A DNA stretch of 64,000 nt from Capsicum annuum (taxonomy: Eukaryota > Streptophyta > Magnoliopsida > Solanales > Solanaceae), in contig NW_025855829.1 of NCBI RefSeq assembly GCF_002878395.1, positions 423,981-487,980 on the forward strand. The letters run 5' to 3'. The notes below the pieces were generated by a model. That model saw nothing but the letters and a program-made list of their open reading frames with translations. It was not told where the DNA came from and searched no databases. A program made the position numbers and the translations under genes. Position 1 is the stretch's first letter. Each line of letters begins with the position of its first letter. This document shows, piece by piece, positions 58,621 to 64,000 of this stretch.

Positions 58621-59930
58621 AAATACACCATTATTAGTAACTATGTAAAGAAAAGAAAAGAAAAATTTTAAACTAAGTTTAATGTGCTTGTTCAGATTTG
58701 GGTAAGAGTGGTGGGTCCGAGTCATACCAATGGAGTACGACTCGTATAGTTGAGTTATATTTCATTCAGTGCATGACCTTTGTTTATTAGTCAGCTTACG
58801 AATCCTCCTAACCAGTTGTACCGAAAGGGTACAACTTATTACCAACAGTCGTAAGTTAATCAGAAGTATTTATTCTAACCTAAATCATCCCAGGTAGGTA
58901 CGACAAAGTATGTATGAGTCATATGGTCTGCATACGACTCGTAAGGTTGAGTCATATCCATTCAAAAATTTGTTGAACTTCTATATTTTCAGTAGGTATG
59001 ATTCCCATTATGACTCTTGTATCGATGGGTATGAGTCGTAAGAGGTCTTGTGTCCACTGCAACATTAAACTCCAACTTTAAAGTTTGACTCCGTAGCAAT
59101 TTCCTAAAATACCCATTATAAATTTCAACTATATCCATCATCTTAGTCTACACAAACATAGAAAATTAATTTACCAAACTCTAGTTCTACACCAATCTTC
59201 AATTTCCAACAAAAATACCTAAGCCAAGGTACCAACAATTCAATAATTATATAAATCTAACTCTAACTCAAGTTCATAATGACGAATACTACTTTATTTC
59301 AACTTGCAAAGTAGAGAAAATGAATTTAGAAACTTACTTGATGCTTGAAGAAGTTGAGTACTCAATTTCAATGTCTATTTCTTCCCAAATTCAAGTTTGA
59401 ATCACACAAATTTAAAGATTTGGAGTTTTTGGTAGTTTAATTAGTTGAATAAAAGTTGATTTTTCAAATAAATGGTTGAAATTAAGGTAAAGAATAAAGT
59501 GGGTACGAGTAGTTTCAATTGGGTGCCCGATCATGTACTTTTTCCTTTTAATTGAAGAGTTGGGTTGGGTCAACCTGGGATTTGACCTAGTAAACATGGG
59601 TATGATTTGGGTATACGACTCGTATCTAGGCTTACGGGTCATTTCTTTGACTCGTATAGACCTGGAACTTACCTGGGTTTCTGGAGTGGGTACGACTCAA
59701 GATAACGAATTGAACCTTAAGGGTACAACTCGTTCTAAGAATCGTATCCATTCCAAAAACTTTTGCCTGATTCTAATTTTGTTCCCAGGTTAATACGACT
59801 CCTACTTATGAGTCGTACTGTATAGATATGACTCGTAAAGAGTTTGTATAACTACTTTTCATCTTCTCTTGGTTTTGTCTATATTTCTTAGTCCTACACA
59901 TTAAACAAACATGTTACCTTATAAATAATA
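58621..59930 (-). other. A2 spacer between integrase and env-position gene
   Basis: No coding domain. It is strikingly rich in the words TACGACTCGTA, TATGAGTCGTA and their variants (for example 58736-58750, 58939-58952, 59612-59627, 59810-59817). The frames at 59412-59642 (minus) and 59533-59793 (plus) follow from these repeats and are not supported as genes. Confidence 0.65.
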
Positions 59931-61235
59931 TAAGTGCAAAAACATAGGTTGCCTCCTAAGCAACACTTCATTTAACGTCGCGGCACGACATGGCTAAGTT
60001 GGATACTCAGATTTAACCAACTAGCCCTATGGGTTTCCTCCCATGCAGAACTTGATTTAACACTTTTGGTACAACGCAATTTCCTTAATTACTCAGCCTT
60101 TATCAAGGTCAATATTAGTTACTTCATTCACGTCTTCTATATTTCCAATATAGTTCTTCACTCTTTGTCCGTTTACCTTGAATATGTGATCACCATCCCT
60201 CTTTAGTTCTAAATCACCATTAGAATAAACTCTTATAACTGTGAATGGACCATTCCACCTCTACTTTAGCTTACCTGGAAACAAATAAAGCTTTGGATTT
60301 ATTTAGTGGTCACCTTTATTAAATACCCTCTTCTCAATCTTTCGGTCGTAATGCAACTTCTTCTTTTCTTTGTAAAGTGCTAAACTTTCATATGCCCGAA
60401 GATGGATTTCATCGAACTCATTGATGCTATTCAGCCTTGACTTTATTGTATCCTTCCACTCTAGATTCACCATTTTCAACTTATTGGTAACTGGCAAGTT
60501 TTGCCATACATAAGATGATAAGGTGAAGCACCTATGGGGGCTTTGTAAGCTGTGCGGTAAGGAACAATGTATCATCTAACTTTCTTGACCAATTACCCCT
60601 ATTGGCATTTATAATCTTTGCTAATATAGACTTAATTTCTCTATTAAATACTTCAACCTGTCCACTAGTCTGTTGATGATAGGGTGTTTCCACCCTATGG
60701 TTCACACCATATTTTTCAAGCAGACTTTTGGATAGGTAATTACAGAAATGTGTCCCTTCGTTACTAATAATAGCATGTGCCATACCGAATCGAGAAAGGA
60801 TGTTCTTTCTCATAAATGCAGTGACACTACGATCTTCATTGTTAGGTAGCGCAATTGCTTTCACCCACTTCAAAACATAGTCTATAGTCACAAGTATGTA
60901 TTTCATGCCAAACGAACTCATAAAAGGTCCTACAAAAGCTATGACCCATACATAAAACACTTTAAATTCTAAAATAGGAGTCATAGGTAGTTCATGTCTT
61001 CTAGAAATAGTATATTGTCACTGACATTGATCATAAGCATAAGCAAAATCATGAGCATCTTTGTATATGGTTAGCCAATAGTAGCCAAATTACAAGATTT
61101 TTTGCGTTGTTTGGGCTCCTCCATGATGACCACCGACTAGTGATGAATGATAAGCCTCAAGTATGCTAATTATCTTCGCTTTAGGTATACACCTATGAAT
61201 GATTCCATCTTCACAAATTTTAAATAGTTAAGGCT
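59931..61235 (-). pseudogene. A2 integrase, degenerate
   Basis: The open piece 60532-60984 covers most of the core: [20 protein letters not shown] (family V-W-G-I-D-F, so the first catalytic Asp is Ala), [20 protein letters not shown] (family I-S-D-G-G, so the second Asp is Asn) and [20 protein letters not shown] (Glu kept). 60303-60575 holds the C-terminal part with LALYKEKKKLHYDRKIEKRV. The end near 59950-59990 reads CRAATLNEVLLRRQP. Without two of three metal ligands it could not integrate DNA. Confidence 0.83.
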
Positions 61236-62030
61236 CATCCTAAAAAAATCTCCTTATCTCATGCATGAACTTCTTCCTTTGCTGATATGAAAGATCTTCT
61301 AGGACTAGATCACTGGCTAAGTAATTTGCAGAGTCTGCAAACCATGGAATTAGATCTTGGGAATCTTTCAATATCTGTTCTTCTAAAAAACTATCATCAA
61401 TCTCCAACCCAGTTGCGACCTCCTGCATAGCTTCCTTCTCCAATCTAGTAAAGTAAACTACAATTTGATTTTCTGTGCCTTTTCTGTGCTTCACCTCAAA
61501 GTCAAATTCTTGCAACAACATCACCACTGAATAAGCCTAGGCTTTACATATTTTTTAGCCATTAGGTACCACAATGATTTATGATTAGTGTGCACAATCA
61601 CCTTTGTCCCAATTAAGTAAGATTAAAACTTTTCAAAGGCAAAAACCATTGCCAATAACTCTTGCTCCATCACGGTATAGTAATTTTGAGAAGGATTTAG
61701 TGCCTTTCTAGCATAGTAGATGGGATGAAGGATCTTTTATTTTTGTTGGCCTAGTACAGCCCCTAAGGACAATCTACTAGCGTCACACGCAATCTCAAAA
61801 AGTGAGGACCAATCAGGAGACACAATGATTGGAGTAGACACTAACTTCTCTTTTAGGTTTTCAAAAGCCTTCTTACATGCATCATCAAAATTAAATTTTA
61901 CCTCCTTCTCAAGAAGCTTGCAAAGAGGATTAGCAATCTTTGATAAGTCTTTGATAAATTGCATATAAGAACCTGCATGCCCTAGAACACTTTGAATTTC
62001 CTTCACAGAAATTGGGTAGGTAATTTTTCA
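61236..62030 (-). pseudogene. A2 RNase H and linker, degenerate
   Basis: 61737-62006 reads MKEIQSVLGHAGSYMQFIKD, CKKAFENLKEKLVSTPIIVS and PDWSSLFEIACDASRLSLGA (first catalytic Asp kept). 61240-61527 has LLQEFDFEVKHRKGTENQIV, ending the domain, then the linker PWFADSANYLASDLVLEDLS and YQQRKKFMHEIRRFF. Stops and a frame change lie between the two pieces. Confidence 0.83.
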
Positions 62031-62347
62031 ATCACCTCGATCTTAGCTCGATCAACCTCTATGCCTCTTTTTGAAATCTTGTGCCCAAGCAAAATTCCTT
62101 CTTTGACCATAAAATGGAACTTTTCCAAATGAACTACTAAGTTGCATTCTTCACACCTTTGGAGAGAATTTGCCAAGTGTTCAGGAAGTCTTCAAAAGAA
62201 TCACCAACAACTGAAAATCCATCCATAAAAACTTTAATGGTGTCTTTGACCATATCAGAGAAAATAGAAATCATGTATCTCTTAAATGTGGTCGGGGCGT
62301 TGCTGATACAAGAGATGACTAGGAATTCACGAAATGGACACACAAGA
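62031..62347 (-). pseudogene. A2 reverse transcriptase, 3' fragment
   Basis: It reads CPFREF, then a garbled LVISCIS, NAPTTFKRYMISIFSDMVKD and TIKVFMDGFSVVGDSFEDFL. The FMDD active site is FMDG, losing one catalytic Asp. The upstream part is cut at about 62347 by G1's LTR. Confidence 0.83.
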
Positions 62348-62936
62348 TGCAAAAATCAGTAAGCAAAATCAACACAAAAGAAAGGGGATGAAGAAGAAAG
62401 TGATTAACAAAAGATGGTGTATCAAACCATCAATCACACCTAACCAATAAAAGCTTAAACCTTTCTCTTAGGTGGACCAAGGGAATTCACACTCCTCAAA
62501 ACCCACCTTTCTTGCCAATTTGTCAACACAAGTGAAATCCATCAATTGTGTGAACCCTAATTTGGTTTCTCTCTCTTAAGGAGAAGGAGAATATTACAAG
62601 CTAACACTAATATTACAATCTGAAAATTCACTCAATTCATTATGTCAAAACTAAGAAAAATAAGAGCTAAGGTGCCTATTTATACTATTACAAAACAAAA
62701 ACTAAAATACCCTTAATGAAGGGTGCTCCTTTGAAGTGTAAAAAGAAAGTCTTAAAGGACCATAATAGCCCAAACAATGGGAACCCCTTGAGTGTCCAAT
62801 TATAGTGTGCAAGGTCCATCTTGTCTTGCAAGTAAGGTGCCTCTTGAGTGTAATGGTTCCCTTCTCCTCCTTCAACTTGCCAAGTCTTTAAAAAGGCTCC
62901 AAACACTTGCCAATTCCAAAACTTGAACCTTTGACA
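62348..62936 (-). repeat. G1 3' LTR, probable
   Basis: It starts on the minus strand at 62936 with TGTCAAAGGTTCAAG and probably ends at 62348 with GATTTTTGCA, 589 bp. A TATA box lies at 62677-62685. Only one end of the element is in the window, so no target duplication can be checked. The left limit is the less certain one. Confidence 0.6.
62677..62685 (-). promoter_or_regulatory. Putative G1 LTR TATA box
   Basis: The minus strand reads GTATAAATA, about 250 bases into the LTR, a usual distance for the U3/R promoter of a short LTR. Confidence 0.6.
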
Positions 62937-62953
62937 ATACCTTTTACTCTTTT
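62937..62953 (-). other. G1 polypurine tract, probable
   Basis: The minus strand reads AAAAGAGTAAAAGGTAT directly before TGTCAAAGG. Confidence 0.6.
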
Positions 62954-63114
62954 ATGCTCTTCATGCTTGTATCATCCTCTCCATCTTGAAAGGAATTTGT
63001 CCTCATATCGCACCTTGCAAAACAAAAAAGAGGGAAAAACAAGCATACAATCCTCGTGATAGGAGGGTTAGCATTAGTACCACAAATTAGGTAAACATGC
63101 CAAGGAGGTATACT

Positions 63115-64000
63115 TTAGGAATATAACCAACTATCCTTCGTTATGATCATGAAACACCTACCACAAGCATAAAAAAGGACACGAATAAGGCAAACATCAA
63201 GAGGTATGACAACTACAAAGGTACACAAAAGCCATATAGCATTGTAACTCCAAGTGGACCAACAAACAAATATCCTAACCCTACATAAAGCAAATCTAAG
63301 ACTAGCATGGACATCATCATATGCAAAGAGGTAGTATAGGAAGGCATCAAGTGTAAAGGCATCATCCAAGGTGTTATAATCCATAAGAATACCAATTGGT
63401 TCAATATTTTTAGCACATAAGGTTGGAACCAAGTTATTTAAACACATATGGATTCCTTCTTTCAAGTAAAACATCAACTTGGCATCCACAAGTTTGGATT
63501 CATTCAATTCAAGCACAAGTGTGTCAAGCAAGGATACACATTTAGAAGCATTATCCCAAGATGACAATGACACATTTACCCTAGGGTTTTCAAGAATAAT
63601 ACCTTGCTTGTCATGTAGACCAAGCAACAAGTTGGGTGTGCCAGCATCGTCGTATCCATATTTGGCATCGGGGTCAAATAGAAAGAGTGGCCTTAGACAT
63701 GGATCTAGACAACACTCTTTTTCTCCATAGGCTTCGCCCCATCTAAAAGACATACTCTCTACAATAGCATACATATCATCAAAGCCAAATAGAGAGTAGA
63801 GAAAGGTGTCACACAAATCAACTTCAACTATGGTGCCCTTATGCAAGTACTCACGAGTTCCAAGTTCATCACCATTAGGATGCTCAACATAGGAAACACA
63901 CAAAAAAGAAATAGATGAAATCTCTAAGCATGCACCACTTCCTATTTCAAGAGAGTAATTTCCCCATAGATATAATTCACCATGAGGAGAAAAGGGATCA
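63115..64000 (-). CDS. Unrecognised long open frame in G1, partial at the right edge
   Basis: It is open for 294 codons from the right edge to the stop at 63115-63117, and the real start must lie beyond 64000. I do not recognise the family. The sequence is acidic in its first two thirds. It has two related segments: VDLCDTFLYSLFGFDDMYAI at about residues 63-82 of the visible part, and LDDAFTLDAFLYYLFAYDD near residue 210. The C-terminus is hydrophobic (SYNAIWLLCTFVVVIPLDVC, then LIRVLFYACGRCFMI), a likely membrane segment or two. It sits just before a polyprotein-like ending and the LTR of G1. It could be an extra element-encoded protein, a captured host fragment, or chance openness. The lack of any stop among so many decayed frames argues for recent insertion or selection. 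Confidence 0.5.
   Translation of the reverse strand, partial: DPFSPHGELYLWGNYSLEIGSGACLEISSISFLCVSYVEHPNGDELGTREYLHKGTIVEVDLCDTFLYSLFGFDDMYAIVESMSFRWGEAYGEKECCLDPCLRPLFLFDPDAKYGYDDAGTPNLLLGLHDKQGIILENPRVNVSLSSWDNASKCVSLLDTLVLELNESKLVDAKLMFYLKEGIHMCLNNLVPTLCAKNIEPIGILMDYNTLDDAFTLDAFLYYLFAYDDVHASLRFALCRVRIFVCWSTWSYNAIWLLCTFVVVIPLDVCLIRVLFYACGRCFMIITKDSWLYS

Larger units (their letters stand above)
41674..62347 (-). mobile_element. A2: Athila-like Ty3/gypsy retrotransposon, split by T4 and cut by G1
   Basis: With T4 (44884-56511) removed, the minus strand reads: RT fragment (62347 down), RNase H, integrase, spacer, env-position transposon-protein gene (58620-56512, continued at 44883), 3' untranslated region, hairpin motif and 3' LTR (43253-41674). 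The order matches A1. Gag, protease and most of RT would lie beyond G1, outside the window. Integrase and RT active sites are mutated. Confidence 0.83.
62348..64000 (-). mobile_element. G1: LTR retrotransposon, 3' end only
   Basis: Minus-strand order from the right edge: a long open frame, a pyrimidine-rich TTTTTTGTTTTGCAAG, a gypsy-polyprotein-like ending MRTNSFQDGEDDTSM (about 62970-63013), a polypurine tract and a short LTR. This looks like the 3' end of a further Ty3/gypsy element inserted into A2's RT. The lineage cannot be settled from what is visible. Confidence 0.6.

Noticed and set aside
63479..63730. 83-codon plus-strand frame
   Set aside because: It is antisense to the much longer minus-strand frame of G1 and has no recognisable content.

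Overview
The window is plant nuclear DNA made almost entirely of old, broken, nested LTR retrotransposons. I found no host protein-coding gene. It is AT-rich and eukaryotic. It carries Ty3/gypsy elements of two lineages (chromoviruses of the Tekay/Del type and Athila-like elements), initiator-tRNA-Met primer-binding sites, and one TS-type tRNA-Lys-derived SINE with 18-bp target-site duplications. TS SINEs point to Solanaceae. The dense Tekay and Athila content would suit a large Solanaceae genome such as pepper, but the genus is inference.

Layout: 1-1821 is an LTR (minus strand) running off the left edge. 1822-3941 is another Tekay-like LTR with a 34-bp tandem repeat. 3942-4976 plus 15886-16240 look like two halves of the 3' LTR of a Tekay element ('T1', minus). 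T1's pol, gag, PBS and 5' LTR follow at 16241-23653. That 3' LTR is split by an Athila-like element ('A1', 4977-15885, minus) that keeps its 3' LTR, pol and part of gag but has lost its 5' end. 23654-29218 is a second Tekay element ('T2', minus), missing its 5' LTR. 29219-36239 is the only low-repeat stretch. It holds the SINE and a solo LTR flanked by perfect CTATA duplications.

36240-41673 is a plus-strand Tekay element ('T3') deleted from RNase H to its 3' LTR. That LTR is interrupted by a second Athila-like element ('A2', 41674 to about 62347, minus). A2 is itself split by a complete but dead chromovirus ('T4', 44884-56511, minus). T4 has recognisable LTRs, a near-match target-site duplication and a 1973-bp internal tandem duplication. 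A2's RT is cut at about 62347 by the 3' LTR of a further element ('G1'), whose long unexplained open frame (63115 to the right edge) is the most intact reading frame here.

All pol genes carry stops or frameshifts, and several have lost catalytic residues, so the cluster is inactive. The less ordinary points are: a plant-transposon-protein gene in the env position of both Athila elements, two short non-coding motifs conserved at matching positions in A1 and A2, loss of the promoter from T4's 5' LTR, a perfect 110-bp duplication in T4's 3' LTR, and the unexplained ORF of G1.
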